Assembly: GCF_001509795.1 (NCBI RefSeq)
Contig: NZ_LLZN01000056.1
Coordinates: 62,001-126,000, forward strand
Length of the DNA stretch: 64,000 nt
From: Streptomyces sp. NRRL WC-3605
Lineage (GTDB): Bacteria; Actinomycetota; Actinomycetes; Streptomycetales; Streptomycetaceae
Direction: 5' to 3'
Under the pieces are notes generated by a model, which was not told where the DNA came from, did no database searches, and saw only the letters and a program-made list of their open reading frames with translations. Below are positions 1-9,279 of this stretch, one piece after another; the stretch's first letter is position 1, and the number at the start of each line of letters is the position of its first letter. The translations under genes were made by a program, and so were the position numbers.

Positions 1-164
1 ACGCGATCAACCCGGCTCGTGACCTCGGTCCGAGAATCGTCCACGCCCTTCTGCCCCTGCCCAACAAGGGGGGCTCCGACTGGGGCTACGCCTGGATCCC
101 CGTCGCGGGACCGCTCATCGGCGGTGCCGTCGCGGCAGGCATCTACAACGTCGCGTTCGCCTAG
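1..164 (+). CDS. glpF: Glycerol uptake facilitator (aquaporin family), C-terminal end only
   Basis: Only the last 53 codons are in the window; the first whole codon in frame is at 3 and the stop is TAG at 162-164. The fragment opens with the second aquaporin signature, Asn-Pro-Ala-Arg-Asp, in the context [11 protein letters not shown]. The Asp after NPAR is typical of glycerol-conducting aquaglyceroporins rather than water channels. It is followed by a loop and the last membrane helix ([17 protein letters not shown]). It lies 95 bp upstream of glpK in the same direction, so it is the first gene of the glycerol operon, importing glycerol through the membrane for GlpK. The identification is secure from the motif and neighbours even though the gene is cut. 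Confidence 0.9.
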   Translation, partial: AINPARDLGPRIVHALLPLPNKGGSDWGYAWIPVAGPLIGGAVAAGIYNVAFA

Positions 165-259
165 GAACAGCGCTTCACCCGTCCGGGTGAGATGCACCGA
201 AACTCTCGGCGCACGCCGTACGTAAAGCCCCATAACCACGGAACTTCCAGGAGCTAACT

Positions 260-1804
260 GTGACCGACGCCCACACCGCCGGCCCCTTCATCGCCGCGAT
301 CGACCAGGGCACGACCTCGTCCCGCTGCATCGTCTTCGACCGCGACGGCCGGATCGTCTCCGTCGACCAGAAGGAGCACGAGCAGATCTTCCCGAAGCCG
401 GGCTGGGTCGAGCACGACGCCACCGAGATCTGGACCAACGTCCAGGAGGTCGTCGCCGGAGCCATCGAGAAGGCCGGCATCACCCGCGACGACATCAAGG
501 CCATCGGCATCACCAACCAGCGCGAGACCACCGTGCTGTGGGACAAGAACACCGGTGAGCCCGTCCACAACGCCATCGTCTGGCAGGACACCCGCACCGA
601 CGCCCTGTGCCGCGAGCTCGGCCGCAACGTCGGGCAGGACCGCTTCCGCCGCGAGACCGGCCTGCCCCTCGCCTCCTACTTCGCCGGTCCCAAGGCCCGC
701 TGGCTGCTGGACAACGTCGAGGGCCTCAAGGAGCGCGCCGAGGCCGGCGACATCCTCTTCGGCACCATGGACACCTGGGTCATCTGGAACCTGACCGGCG
801 GTGTCGACGGCGGCAAGCACGTCACCGACGTCACCAACGCCTCCCGCACCATGCTGATGAACCTGCACACCATGGAGTGGGACGCGAAGATCGCCGAGTC
901 CATCGGCGTCCCGCTGCAGATCCTGCCCGAGATCCGCTCCTCCGCCGAGGTGTACGGCGAGATCACCGGCGGCAAGCTGGGCGACCTGCTCGGCGGCATC
1001 CCGGTGGCCTCCGCGCTCGGCGACCAGCAGGCGGCCCTGTTCGGCCAGACCTGCTTCGCCGAGGGCGAGACCAAGTCGACGTACGGCACCGGCACCTTCA
1101 TGGTGATGAACACCGGCGACAAGATCATCAACTCCTACGCCGGTCTGCTGACCACCGTCGGCTACAAGATCGGCGAGCAGGACACGGTGTACGCCCTGGA
1201 GGGCTCGATCGCCGTCACCGGTTCGCTGGTGCAGTGGATGCGCGACCAGATGGGCCTGATCTCCACAGCCGCCGAGATCGAGACGCTCGCGCTCTCCGTC
1301 GAGGACAACGGCGGCGCCTACTTCGTGCCGGCCTTCTCCGGCCTGTTCGCCCCGCAATGGCGCTCCGACGCCCGCGGTGTGATCGCCGGCCTCACCCGGT
1401 ACGTCACCAAGGCGCACCTCGCCCGTGCCGTCCTGGAGGCCACCGCCTGGCAGACGCGGGAGATCGCCGACGCCATGGTCAAGGACTCCGGCGTCGAGCT
1501 CGTCACCCTCAAGGTCGACGGCGGCATGACCGCGAACAACCTGCTGATGCAGACCCTCTCCGACGTCCTGGACGCGCCCGTGGTGCGCCCGATGGTCGCC
1601 GAGACGACCTGCCTCGGCGCCGCCTACGCCGCCGGTCTCGCCGTCGGCTTCTGGAACAGCACCGACGACCTGCGCGCCAACTGGCGCCGGGCCGCCGAGT
1701 GGACCCCCCGCATGGACGCGGAGACCCGCGACCGTGAGTACAAGAACTGGCTCAAGGCCGTCGAGCGGACCATGGGCTGGCTCGAGGACGACGACGAGAG
1801 CTGA
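260..1804 (+). CDS. glpK: Glycerol kinase
   Basis: 514 aa. Phosphorylates glycerol with ATP to sn-glycerol 3-phosphate in the cytoplasm, trapping the substrate that enters by GlpF. FGGY-family kinase: the N-terminal phosphate loop [11 protein letters not shown] is at residues 11-21, the substrate region [11 protein letters not shown] lies near residue 50, and the C-terminal ATP-binding stretch [14 protein letters not shown] is near residue 420. Length is normal for bacterial GlpK (about 500). The start is GTG at 260, preceded by an AGGAG ribosome site. glpD follows after 48 bp, so glpF-glpK-glpD form one unit. The regulator (GylR in S. coelicolor) would lie upstream of the window. Identification is firm. 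Confidence 0.98.
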   Translation: MTDAHTAGPFIAAIDQGTTSSRCIVFDRDGRIVSVDQKEHEQIFPKPGWVEHDATEIWTNVQEVVAGAIEKAGITRDDIKAIGITNQRETTVLWDKNTGEPVHNAIVWQDTRTDALCRELGRNVGQDRFRRETGLPLASYFAGPKARWLLDNVEGLKERAEAGDILFGTMDTWVIWNLTGGVDGGKHVTDVTNASRTMLMNLHTMEWDAKIAESIGVPLQILPEIRSSAEVYGEITGGKLGDLLGGIPVASALGDQQAALFGQTCFAEGETKSTYGTGTFMVMNTGDKIINSYAGLLTTVGYKIGEQDTVYALEGSIAVTGSLVQWMRDQMGLISTAAEIETLALSVEDNGGAYFVPAFSGLFAPQWRSDARGVIAGLTRYVTKAHLARAVLEATAWQTREIADAMVKDSGVELVTLKVDGGMTANNLLMQTLSDVLDAPVVRPMVAETTCLGAAYAAGLAVGFWNSTDDLRANWRRAAEWTPRMDAETRDREYKNWLKAVERTMGWLEDDDES

Positions 1805-1852
1805 CCCGCCTCTCGCCGGTCCTCGAACTCTGATGAGGAGCAAGAACCCGAT

Positions 1853-3469
1853 ATGACCAGTCAGACCACCCTGCAGTCCGTGCCTGCCCTCGGTACGCAC
1901 CCGGCCTCCGGCTCCCACGCGAGCCGCGCCGAGACCCGGGAGCAGCTTTCCAAGGCGTCGTACGACCTCCTCGTGATCGGCGGCGGCATCCTGGGCATCT
2001 CCACCGCCTGGCACGCCGCGCAGTCCGGCCTCAGGGTGGCCTTGGTCGACGCCGGCGACTTCGCCGGCGCCACCTCCTCCGCCTCCTCCAAGCTCCTCCA
2101 CGGCGGTCTGCGCTACCTGCAGACCGGCGCGGTGAAGCTGGTGGCGGAGAACCACTTCGAGCGCCGTGCGGTCTCCCGCCAGGTGGCCCCCCACCTGGCG
2201 AACCCGCTCACGTTCTACCTCCCCGTGTACAAGGGCGGGCCGCACGGCGCCGCGAAGCTCGGGGCGGGCGTGTTCGCCTACTCCGCGCTCTCCGCGTTCG
2301 GTGACGGCGTCGGCCACCTCCTGTCCCCCGCCAAGGCGGCGCAGGACGTGCCGGAGCTGCGCACCGAGAACCTGAAGGCCGTGGCCGTGTACGGCGACGA
2401 CCAGATGAACGACGCGCGCATGGCGCTGATGACGGTCCGCGCGGCCGTCGAGTCGGGCGCGGTCGTGCTCAACCACGCCGAGGTCACCGGGCTGCGCTTC
2501 ACGCAGGGCCGGGTGACCGGCGCCGACCTGCGGGACCGGCTGTCCGGTGACGAGTTCGGGGTGAACGCCCGGCTCGTGCTGAACGCCACCGGCCCCTGGG
2601 TCGACCACCTGCGCAGGATGGAGGACCCGAACGCGGCGCCGTCGATCCGGCTGTCCAAGGGCGCGCACCTGGTCCTGAAGCGGACCGCGCCCTGGAAGGC
2701 GGCGCTGGCGACCCCGATCGACAAGTACCGCATCACGTTCGCCCTGCCGTGGGAGGACATGCTGCTGCTGGGCACCACGGACGAGGCGTACGAGGGCGAC
2801 CCCGCGGACGTCGCCGTCAACGACAAGGACATAGCCCAGATCCTGGACGAGGCGGCGTTCTCCATCCGCGACCAGCAGCTGGACCGCGACCTGATCACGT
2901 ACGCCTTCGCGGGCCTGCGGGTGCTGCCCGGCGGCCCCGGTGACACGGCGAAGGCCAAGCGCGAGACGGTCGTGACCGAGGGACGCGGCGGGATGCTGTC
3001 CGTGGCGGGCGGCAAGTGGACGACGTTCCGGCACATCGGCCGGACCGTCATGAAGAAGCTGGAGGCGCTGCCGGGCGCACCGCTCGGCGACGACTTCGAG
3101 CCCGTCTCCGCGCTGCCGAAGAAGCTGCCGCTGCCGGGCATCGCGAACCCGCGCGCGGTCGCCCACCGGCTGCTGACCGACCGTCCGGCCCCGGGCCCGC
3201 GCATGGCGGCGGACACCGCCCGGCACCTGGCCACGCACTACGGCTCGCTGGCCTTCGACATCGCCCGTATCGCCAACGAGAACCCCGAGCTGGGCGAGCG
3301 GGTCCACCCGGACGCCCCGGAGATCTGGGCGCAGGTCGTGTACGCCCGGGACAACGAGTGGGCGGAGACGGCGGACGACGTGCTGCGCCGCCGGACGACG
3401 CTGACGATCCGGGGCCTGGCCACGGACGACGTCCGGGCGAAGGTGCAGGACGTGCTCGACAAGAAGTGA
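1853..3469 (+). CDS. glpD: Glycerol-3-phosphate dehydrogenase, FAD-dependent
   Basis: 538 aa. Oxidises glycerol 3-phosphate to dihydroxyacetone phosphate at the membrane and passes electrons to the quinone pool. The FAD dinucleotide fold is at residues 39-70 (LLVIGGGILGISTAWHAA), followed by the family stretch SSKLLHGGLRYLQ, which sits against the flavin. A second FAD contact motif, MLSVAGGKWTTFRHIG, lies near residue 380, and the C-terminal DAO_C domain ends the protein. ATG start at 1853 with a GAGGAG ribosome site. It is the last gene of the glp operon, followed by hairpins. A usual full-length member of the family. Confidence 0.97.
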   Translation: MTSQTTLQSVPALGTHPASGSHASRAETREQLSKASYDLLVIGGGILGISTAWHAAQSGLRVALVDAGDFAGATSSASSKLLHGGLRYLQTGAVKLVAENHFERRAVSRQVAPHLANPLTFYLPVYKGGPHGAAKLGAGVFAYSALSAFGDGVGHLLSPAKAAQDVPELRTENLKAVAVYGDDQMNDARMALMTVRAAVESGAVVLNHAEVTGLRFTQGRVTGADLRDRLSGDEFGVNARLVLNATGPWVDHLRRMEDPNAAPSIRLSKGAHLVLKRTAPWKAALATPIDKYRITFALPWEDMLLLGTTDEAYEGDPADVAVNDKDIAQILDEAAFSIRDQQLDRDLITYAFAGLRVLPGGPGDTAKAKRETVVTEGRGGMLSVAGGKWTTFRHIGRTVMKKLEALPGAPLGDDFEPVSALPKKLPLPGIANPRAVAHRLLTDRPAPGPRMAADTARHLATHYGSLAFDIARIANENPELGERVHPDAPEIWAQVVYARDNEWAETADDVLRRRTTLTIRGLATDDVRAKVQDVLDKK

Positions 3470-3486
3470 CCGAAGAATCGACCTCG

Positions 3487-3529
3487 CGCGCGGCGGGCGG
3501 TTTTCGCCGGATGAGGCGTCCGCCGCGCG
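3487..3529 (+). terminator. Rho-independent-type hairpin after glpD
   Basis: Ten-base arms CGCGCGGCGG (3487-3496) and CCGCCGCGCG (3520-3529) pair perfectly around a 23-base loop that contains a short T tract. It starts 17 bp after the glpD stop, so it probably ends the glycerol operon transcript. There is no U-run after the stem, which is usual in Streptomyces. Confidence 0.6.
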
Positions 3530-3605
3530 GGGTCCGGCCACTCCCCTGACCGCGCCGGACCGTACGAGGGCGGCCCCTTCCGCACCGGGGCCGGCCACCA
3601 CCGGA

Positions 3606-3635
3606 GGGGCGGCTCCTCGCCGACGGGGCCGCCCC
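3606..3635. terminator. Second GC hairpin between glpD and the FadR-type gene
   Basis: GGGGCGGC at 3606-3613 pairs with GCCGCCCC at 3628-3635 across a 14-base loop and is followed by TTCGC. The arm at 3568-3577 can form an alternative longer pairing with 3625-3634. It may be a back-up terminator for the glp operon. The rest of the 3470-3740 spacer shows no gene. Confidence 0.4.
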
Positions 3636-3740
3636 TTCGCGCTGCCCGGACTCCGTACGGCGGCTCGGCCGGCCGTACATAATGTGGGCCCGAGACATCG
3701 GAGGTCTCGTGGGCGTGGTGGACGGACGGGGAGGGCGGCC

Positions 3741-4412
3741 ATGGCGGTCACCGACGAGGCGATCGAGAAGATCAAGGGGATGATCGTCTCGGGTGCGCTG
3801 CGCCCCGGCGACCGGCTCCCCAAGGAGAGCGAGCTGGCCGCCGCGCTCGGGTTGTCCCGCAACTCGCTGAGGGAGGCGGTACGGGCGCTTTCGCTGATGC
3901 GCATCCTGGACGTCCGGCAGGGCGACGGGACGTATGTGACCAGCCTGGACCCGCAGTTGCTGCTGGAGGCGCTGAGCTTCGTCGTCGACTTCCACCGCGA
4001 CGACACCGTGCTCGAGTTCCTGGCGGTCCGCCGCATCCTGGAGCCGGCGGCCACGGCGATGGCGGCGGCCCGCATCGGCGAGCGGCAGCTCGACGCGCTG
4101 GCCGTGCGGCTGGACCGGCTCGGTGACGCCCCGTCGGTGGAGGAACTCGTGGCGAGCGACCTGGAGTTCCACCGGGGCATCGTCGTCGCCGCCGGCAACT
4201 CGGTGCTGTGTTCGCTGCTCGACGGTCTGTCGGGGCCGACGACACGGGCCCGGATCTGGCGGGGGCTGACCCAGGAGGACGCTGTCGCCCGGACGCTGCG
4301 CGAGCACCGGGCGATCCTGGCGGCGCTGCGGGACCGGGACGCGGAGGCCGCGCGGTCGTGGGCGACCGTGCACATCGCGAGCGTGGAGCAGTGGCTGCGC
4401 TCGACGCTGTGA
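3741..4412 (+). CDS. GntR-family transcriptional regulator, FadR (FCD) subfamily
   Basis: 223 aa from the ATG at 3741, chosen because GGACGGGGAGGG lies 5-16 bases upstream; an in-frame start at 3684 has no comparable site. An N-terminal winged helix (residues 1-70, recognition region LAAALGLSRNSLREAVRALSLM) is followed by an all-helical FCD ligand domain. That domain carries Asp/His residues typical of metal and carboxylate binding (ASDLEFHRGIVVAAGNSV). Such proteins usually repress sugar-acid or lactate pathways in response to an organic acid. No obvious target is adjacent: the glycerol operon is upstream and an unrelated PAC2 gene downstream, so its regulon cannot be read from context. Confidence 0.9.
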   Translation: MAVTDEAIEKIKGMIVSGALRPGDRLPKESELAAALGLSRNSLREAVRALSLMRILDVRQGDGTYVTSLDPQLLLEALSFVVDFHRDDTVLEFLAVRRILEPAATAMAAARIGERQLDALAVRLDRLGDAPSVEELVASDLEFHRGIVVAAGNSVLCSLLDGLSGPTTRARIWRGLTQEDAVARTLREHRAILAALRDRDAEAARSWATVHIASVEQWLRSTL

Positions 4413-4617
4413 CCGGCGTCCCGCCGTCTGCCGGAACACGGCGGCCGGGGAACCGCGTTGTGCGGTACGGCGTGGACGTCGGATCTCTGCCGGGGTGTTC
4501 CCGGGTGGGGATCGGGGCAGTGATCGGGCATCCCCCCTGCGAGGGGGCTGCGGGCGCCCCCGCCGCACGCCGTAAGGTTGGTTCGTCAGGCGAGGGCACG
4601 TCGGAAGGAGGCGCTGG

Positions 4618-5637
4618 GTGATCGAGCTCGAGGGGGTTCCCGAGCTGATCGACCCGGTCATGGTGGCCGCGTTCGAGGGCTGGAACGATGCCGGCGACGC
4701 CGCCTCCACCGCGGTCGCGCATCTGGACGGGGAGTGGAAGGGCGAGGTGTTCGCGGCGCTGGACGCCGAGGACTACTACGACTTCCAGGTGAACCGGCCC
4801 ACGGTGTGGATGGACGCCGGAGTGCGCAAGATCACGTGGCCGACGACCCGGCTGTCCGTGGTCCGGGTCGGCGGTGACAAGCCGCGCGACCTCGTGCTGG
4901 TCCGCGGTATCGAACCGTCCATGCGCTGGCGCTCGTTCTGCAACGAGCTCCTCGGTTTCGCGCACGAGCTGGGCGTGGAGCTGGTGGTGATTCTGGGCGC
5001 CCTGCTCGGGGACACCCCGCACACGCGTCCGGTCCCGATCAGCGGGACGACCTCCGACCCGGATCTGGCCCGCCGGATGGATCTGGAGGAGACCAAGTAC
5101 GAGGGCCCGACGGGCATCGTCGGCATCCTGCAGGAGGCCTGCACGCACGCCGGGGTGCCGGCGGTGTCGCTGTGGGCGGCGGTGCCGCACTACGTGTCGC
5201 AGCCGCCCAACCCGAAGGCGACGCTGGCGCTGCTGAACCGCCTGGAGGACCTGATCGACGTGCGGATCCCCCTGGGCGAGCTGCCGGAGGACGCGCGCGC
5301 CTGGCAGGTCGGCGTGGACCAGTTGGCCGCGGAGGACAGCGAGGTCGCCGAGTACGTGCAGACGCTGGAGGAGGCCCGGGACACCGCGGAGCTCCCGGAG
5401 GCGTCGGGCGAGGCGATCGCCCGCGAGTTCGAGCGCTATCTGCGCCGCCGGGACGGCGGCGGGCCGACGGCCGGCGGGCACGCCACCGACGGCCAGGACG
5501 GCCCTTCGGGCCCGCCCTACCGGCGGGAGGGCCCCGGTGGCCGGACACGTCCGCCGAAGCCGCCGCGGTCCGGCGGCAAGGACACGGACTCGGGCGGCAA
5601 GGACACGGACGAGGACGGCGAGTCGTCGGAGGACTGA
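4618..5637 (+). CDS. PAC2-family protein
   Basis: 339 aa. GTG start at 4618 with a strong GGAAGGAG site at 4602-4609. The first 270 residues are the PAC2 (proteasome assembly chaperone 2) fold common in actinobacteria (AFEGWNDAGDAASTAV near the N-terminus; ELVVILGALLGDTPHTRPVP mid-domain). The last 60 residues are a low-complexity Gly/Arg/Lys/Asp-rich tail. The family is named after eukaryotic 20S assembly factors, but the role of the bacterial members is not settled. It converges on mshC, with a perfect bidirectional hairpin between them. Confidence 0.88.
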   Translation: MIELEGVPELIDPVMVAAFEGWNDAGDAASTAVAHLDGEWKGEVFAALDAEDYYDFQVNRPTVWMDAGVRKITWPTTRLSVVRVGGDKPRDLVLVRGIEPSMRWRSFCNELLGFAHELGVELVVILGALLGDTPHTRPVPISGTTSDPDLARRMDLEETKYEGPTGIVGILQEACTHAGVPAVSLWAAVPHYVSQPPNPKATLALLNRLEDLIDVRIPLGELPEDARAWQVGVDQLAAEDSEVAEYVQTLEEARDTAELPEASGEAIAREFERYLRRRDGGGPTAGGHATDGQDGPSGPPYRREGPGGRTRPPKPPRSGGKDTDSGGKDTDEDGESSED

Positions 5638-5659
5638 GGGGTCACGACGAGCACGGGAA

Positions 5660-5699
5660 GACCGAGGGCGGTGCGCTGTGCAGCGCACCGCCCTCGGTC
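5660..5699. terminator. Bidirectional terminator between the PAC2 gene and mshC
   Basis: A perfect inverted repeat: ACCGAGGGCGGTGCGCT (5661-5677) against AGCGCACCGCCCTCGGT (5682-5698), plus one more G-C pair outside, with a four-base loop. It sits midway between two convergent stop codons (5637 and 5718) and should end both transcripts. Confidence 0.9.
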
Positions 5700-5717
5700 G
5701 TGCTCGGTCCGGGCCGG

Positions 5718-6947
5718 CTACAGGGCCACGCCCATGAGCGCGTCGACGGCGCGGGAGACGACGCCGGGGGCTGCGGTGTCCGTGCCGCCGTGCTCCTCCT
5801 GGGCGGCGGCCCAGCGGTCCACGGCGGCGAGCGCGGTGGGCGCGTCCAGGTCGTCGGCGAGGGCGTCGCGGATCTCGTCGACGAGTGCCTCGGCGGGCGG
5901 TCCGTCGGGCCGGGAGACGGCGGCGCGCCAGCGCTCCAGGCGGGCGACGGCGTCTCGGAGCACATCGTCGGTCCACTCCCAGTCGGCCCGGTAGTGGTGC
6001 GCGAGCAGGGCGAGCCGGATCGCGGCCGGGTCGACGCCGTCACGGCGCAGCTGGGAGACGAAGACCAGGTTGCCCTTGGACTTGGACATCTTCTCGCCGT
6101 GCAGGGCGACCATGCCGGCGTGGACGTACGCCTTGGCCATGGGGAACTCGCCGGTCAGCACCTGGGCGTGGGAGGCGCCCATCTCGTGGTGCGGGAAGGC
6201 GAGGTCGGAGCCGCCGCCCTGGACGTCGAAGCCCATGCCGAGGTGGTCGAGGGCGATGGCGACGCACTCGATGTGCCAGCCGGGGCGGCCCCGGCCGAGG
6301 GAGCCGCCGTCCCAGCTGGGCTCGCCCGGGCGGGCGGCCATCCACAGCATCGGGTCGAGGGGGTTCTTCTTGCCCGGGCGGTCCGGGTCGCCGCCGCGCT
6401 CGGCGGACAGCAGCCGCATGGCGGCCGCGTCCAGGTGGGAGACCTGGCCGAAGTGCGGGTCGGACTCGACGGAGAAGTAGATGTCGCCTTCGAGCTCGTA
6501 GGCGGCGCCGGCCTCCCGGAGCCGTTCGACCAGCGGGACGATTCCCGGTATGGCCTCGACGGCGCCGATGTAGTGGCGCGGCGGCAGCATCCGCAGGGCC
6601 GTCATGTCCTCGCGGAAGAGGGCGGTCTCCTTCTCGGCGAGGGCCACCCAGTCGACGGAGTCGCGCTCGGCCCGCTCCAGGAGGGGGTCGTCGACGTCCG
6701 TGACGTTCTGGACGTAGTGGACCTGGCGCTTGGTGTCGAGCCACACGCGCTGCACGAGGTCGAACGCGTTGTAGGTCGCCGCGTGCCCCAGGTGGGTGGC
6801 GTCGTACGGGGTGATGCCGCAGACGTAGATACGGGCGACGGGACCGGGGTCGAGGGTGACGAGTCCGCCGGTCGCGGTGTCGTGGATCCTCAGGTCGCGG
6901 CCCTGACCAGGCAGGGCGGGGACCTCAGAAGCGGGCCAGGCATGCAT
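5718..6947 (-). CDS. mshC: Cysteine:1D-myo-inosityl 2-amino-2-deoxy-alpha-D-glucopyranoside ligase
   Basis: 409 aa. Joins cysteine to GlcN-inositol with ATP, the third step of mycothiol synthesis, the main low-molecular thiol of actinomycetes. It is a cysteinyl-tRNA-synthetase paralogue: Cys43 in [10 protein letters not shown] (zinc ligand), the HIGH-type motif THLGHA at 51-56, HIECVA and HHEMG zinc-site residues mid-protein, and KMSKSKGN near residue 286. The length of about 410 and the absence of the tRNA-binding C-terminal domain separate MshC from CysS. The start is ATG at 6947. The next genes upstream on the same strand are three conserved actinobacterial genes that commonly travel with mshC. 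Confidence 0.95.
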   Translation of the reverse strand: MHAWPASEVPALPGQGRDLRIHDTATGGLVTLDPGPVARIYVCGITPYDATHLGHAATYNAFDLVQRVWLDTKRQVHYVQNVTDVDDPLLERAERDSVDWVALAEKETALFREDMTALRMLPPRHYIGAVEAIPGIVPLVERLREAGAAYELEGDIYFSVESDPHFGQVSHLDAAAMRLLSAERGGDPDRPGKKNPLDPMLWMAARPGEPSWDGGSLGRGRPGWHIECVAIALDHLGMGFDVQGGGSDLAFPHHEMGASHAQVLTGEFPMAKAYVHAGMVALHGEKMSKSKGNLVFVSQLRRDGVDPAAIRLALLAHHYRADWEWTDDVLRDAVARLERWRAAVSRPDGPPAEALVDEIRDALADDLDAPTALAAVDRWAAAQEEHGGTDTAAPGVVSRAVDALMGVAL

Positions 6948-7058
6948 GTCATGAGCCTAACCGGACTGGAGTTCCGTATACGAACCGGACCGGTCCGGAT
7001 GGCCGGTAAGGCGTTCTTGCGCCTCGGCGGCCGGTGTGCTGCCGGCCGCCGCCAGGTC

Positions 7059-7877
7059 CTACACGGGTGGCCAGGGGATGGCCGGCCAGTCGCCGCCGGG
7101 CTGCGGATGCACACCGGTGCCGAGCAGGGCGGCGACCCGCGCGCGGGTGGCGTCCACCTCGGCGGGGGTGATCAGCTCCGCGAGGCGTGCCGCGAGCGCG
7201 CCGCCGTCCTTCAGGCCGTCGTCCAGGGTGCGCAGGACCCGCAGGGCGTCGTCCGTGAGGGGCTCCCCCGCCCAGCCCCACAGCAGGGTGCGCAGCTTGT
7301 CGTCGACGTGGAAGGTCACGCCGTGGTCGATGCCGTGGAGCCGGCCGTCGGCGGTGGGCAGCAGATGCCCGCCCTTGCGGTCGGCGTTGTTGATCACGGC
7401 GTCCAGGACGGCGAGCCGCCGCAGCCGTTCGTCGTCGGCGTGCACGAGGAGCGCGGTGCGGCCCTCGCCGACCTCGGCGAAGCCGATCGCCTTCCAGCCT
7501 GGCTCCGGTTCCTCCCCGTCCACGAGGGCGAGCAGGTCCGCCTCGGGGGCCACGTCGATCCAGAGCTGGACCATGCCCTCGCCGTACGGCCCGTCGCGCA
7601 GCACGGTGGGCGGTACGAGCCCCCAGCCGGTCGCCTCGGAGACCTCGTACGCGGCGACCTCGCGCTCGGCGAGGGTGCCGTCGGGGAAGTCCCACAGCGG
7701 CTGCTCGCCGGCGACCGGCTTGTACACGCAGGACGCCTCACGTCCGTCGTGGGCGACGGTGCACAGGAGCGCGGCGTTGGAGGCCTCGCGGATGCGGCCG
7801 CGCACGGTCAGCTCACCCTCGGTGAGCAGGTCCACGGGGGTCACGCTCCGCGGCGGTATCCGTTCTGGCGCGGACAT
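7059..7877 (-). CDS. SCO1664-family protein, PI3/4-kinase-like fold
   Basis: 272 aa from ATG at 7877. Matches what I know as the SCO1664 family (TIGR03843), of unknown function. The sequence keeps the pattern of a phosphatidylinositol-kinase or HipA-like fold. There is a nucleotide Lys in VYKPVAGEQPLWDF (Lys53), a following Glu in AEREVAAYEV (Glu73), a catalytic-loop stretch VINNADRKGGHL (Asp166) and a metal-binding IDHG (Asp184). All the expected acidic and basic positions are present, so it may be an active phosphotransferase, but this is inference. It overlaps the upstream DUF3090 gene by 37 bp, so the two are translationally coupled, and mshC follows after 111 bp. Confidence 0.85.
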   Translation of the reverse strand: MSAPERIPPRSVTPVDLLTEGELTVRGRIREASNAALLCTVAHDGREASCVYKPVAGEQPLWDFPDGTLAEREVAAYEVSEATGWGLVPPTVLRDGPYGEGMVQLWIDVAPEADLLALVDGEEPEPGWKAIGFAEVGEGRTALLVHADDERLRRLAVLDAVINNADRKGGHLLPTADGRLHGIDHGVTFHVDDKLRTLLWGWAGEPLTDDALRVLRTLDDGLKDGGALAARLAELITPAEVDATRARVAALLGTGVHPQPGGDWPAIPWPPV

Positions 7878-8431
7878 ACGTGTCCTTCCGGGTCGAGCGG
7901 GAGGCTGCACAGCGGACACGGCGGCCGCCCGGCGTTGACGACGTCCAGGGCGCGTTTGGCGAAGGCTCTCGCCTGGGCGCCGGTGAGCCGGACCCGCAGC
8001 ATCGGGGGGCCGTTCTCCTCGTCCTGGAGGAGGCGCTCCTCGGCCTCGGCGAGGTCCTCCTCGGTCTCGGCGTCGAGCTCCACCAGGGCCTGCGCCTCGA
8101 CGATCATGCGCTGTTCCTCGCCGTCCCAGGCCAGGGCCATGGTGCCGACGCGGAACTCCTCCTCGACGGGGGTCTCCAGCGGGTCGGTGTCGGCGATCTC
8201 GCTGGGGGCCACGGCGGGGACGGCAGCGCTGCCCCCGCTGCGCCGTACGACCTCGTCCAGCAGTTCGTCCATGCGCTCGGCGAGGGCGGCGACCTGTGTC
8301 TTCTCCAGGGCCACGCTGGTCACCCGGGGGCCGGCGGTGGCCTGGAGGAAGAACGTACGGCGTCCGGGCAGTCCGACCGTGCCGGCCACGAAACGGTCCG
8401 GGGGGTCGTAGAGGAACACCTGACGGGACAC
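7841..8431 (-). CDS. DUF3090 family protein with C-terminal zinc-knuckle-like motif
   Basis: 196 aa, opening SRQVFLYDPPDRFVAGTVG as in the DUF3090 family (TIGR03847), restricted to actinobacteria as far as I know and of unknown function. The last 30 residues hold CPLCSLPLDPEGHVCPRQNG, a CxxC...HxC arrangement that could bind one zinc ion. Its last codons overlap the start of the kinase-like gene. Ribosome site AGGA lies upstream of the ATG at 8431. With the phosphatase gene upstream and mshC downstream it forms a conserved minus-strand block. Confidence 0.88.
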   Translation of the reverse strand: MSRQVFLYDPPDRFVAGTVGLPGRRTFFLQATAGPRVTSVALEKTQVAALAERMDELLDEVVRRSGGSAAVPAVAPSEIADTDPLETPVEEEFRVGTMALAWDGEEQRMIVEAQALVELDAETEEDLAEAEERLLQDEENGPPMLRVRLTGAQARAFAKRALDVVNAGRPPCPLCSLPLDPEGHVCPRQNGYRRGA

Positions 8432-8530
8432 GTCCTGTCTCCATGGGGGTCGTGAGTACGGCGGTTCGGGGAAGTCACGGGTGGTGCGGGCGGCGCTGGG
8501 CCGACCGCTTCACCCTACTGCGCCGGACGA

Positions 8531-9217
8531 TCACGGTGCGCCCGCGCCGCCCCCGACGGCGGCGTCACCGGCGGCGGGCTCCTCACGGGGGGCGAGGGAC
8601 GCGAAGTCGCCGGTGTCCCCGAGGCGTACGAGGAACGGCCTCAGACGGGTGTAACGGATCGCGGTGATGGAACACGGTTCAACGGAGATCCTCTGGAAGA
8701 GGTCGAGATGAAGACCGAGTGCGTCCGCGACGAGCGACTTGATGATGTCGCCGTGCGAGCACATCACATAGACGGCGTCGGCGCCGTGGTCGCGCTCCAC
8801 GCGCGCGTTCCACTCGCGGACGGCCTCGGCGGCGCGGGTCTGCATGGCCCGCATCGACTCGCCGCCGGGGAACGCCGCAGCGGAGGGGTGGGCCTGGACG
8901 ACCTCCATCAGCGGCTCGTCCGCGAGGTCGGCGAGCTTGCGGCCGGACCAGTCGCCGTAGTGGCACTCCCCGATGCGTTCCTCAGTGTGCGCGGTGAGGC
9001 CGGGGCGGGCGTCCAGGAGGGGGCGGATCGTCTCCTGGCAGCGCTGCAGGGGGCTGCTGACGACCTCGGCGATCGGCAGGGCGGCGAGCCGGGCGGGCAG
9101 CGCGGCGGCCTGCCGGGTCCCGCGTTCGTCGAGGGCGACGCCGGGCGTCCAGCCGGCGAGCACCCCTTCGGTGTTGGCGGTGGAGCGTCCGTGGCGGACC
9201 AGGATCAGCGTGGGCAT
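8531..9217 (-). CDS. Histidine phosphatase family protein (MSMEG_4193-type)
   Basis: 228 aa from the ATG at 9217; upstream in-frame codons to 9274 lack family similarity. The phosphohistidine motif LVRHGRSTANTEG is at residues 5-17, the second conserved His is in MCSHGDIIKSLVADALG, and an Arg sits in SSPLQRCQETI. This is a phosphoglycerate-mutase-like phosphatase, TIGR03848 in my memory, a family noted for travelling with the DUF3090 and SCO1664 families. Substrate unknown; a phosphorylated sugar or inositol compound would fit the mycothiol neighbourhood, but that is inference. It is first of the minus-strand block ending in mshC and diverges from corA. Confidence 0.88.
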   Translation of the reverse strand: MPTLILVRHGRSTANTEGVLAGWTPGVALDERGTRQAAALPARLAALPIAEVVSSPLQRCQETIRPLLDARPGLTAHTEERIGECHYGDWSGRKLADLADEPLMEVVQAHPSAAAFPGGESMRAMQTRAAEAVREWNARVERDHGADAVYVMCSHGDIIKSLVADALGLHLDLFQRISVEPCSITAIRYTRLRPFLVRLGDTGDFASLAPREEPAAGDAAVGGGAGAP

Positions 9218-9279
9218 GCCGTCCAGCCTAGGCATACGGGCGGACGCACTCGGGACCGGATGACGGGAGAACACACTCT

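Noticed and set aside
254-4531. A very long open frame on the minus strand opposite glpK and glpD
   Set aside because: It is antisense to two unmistakable glycerol genes, its product is repetitive Arg/Gly/Ala/Val sequence with no motif, and such open antisense frames are expected at 72% GC.
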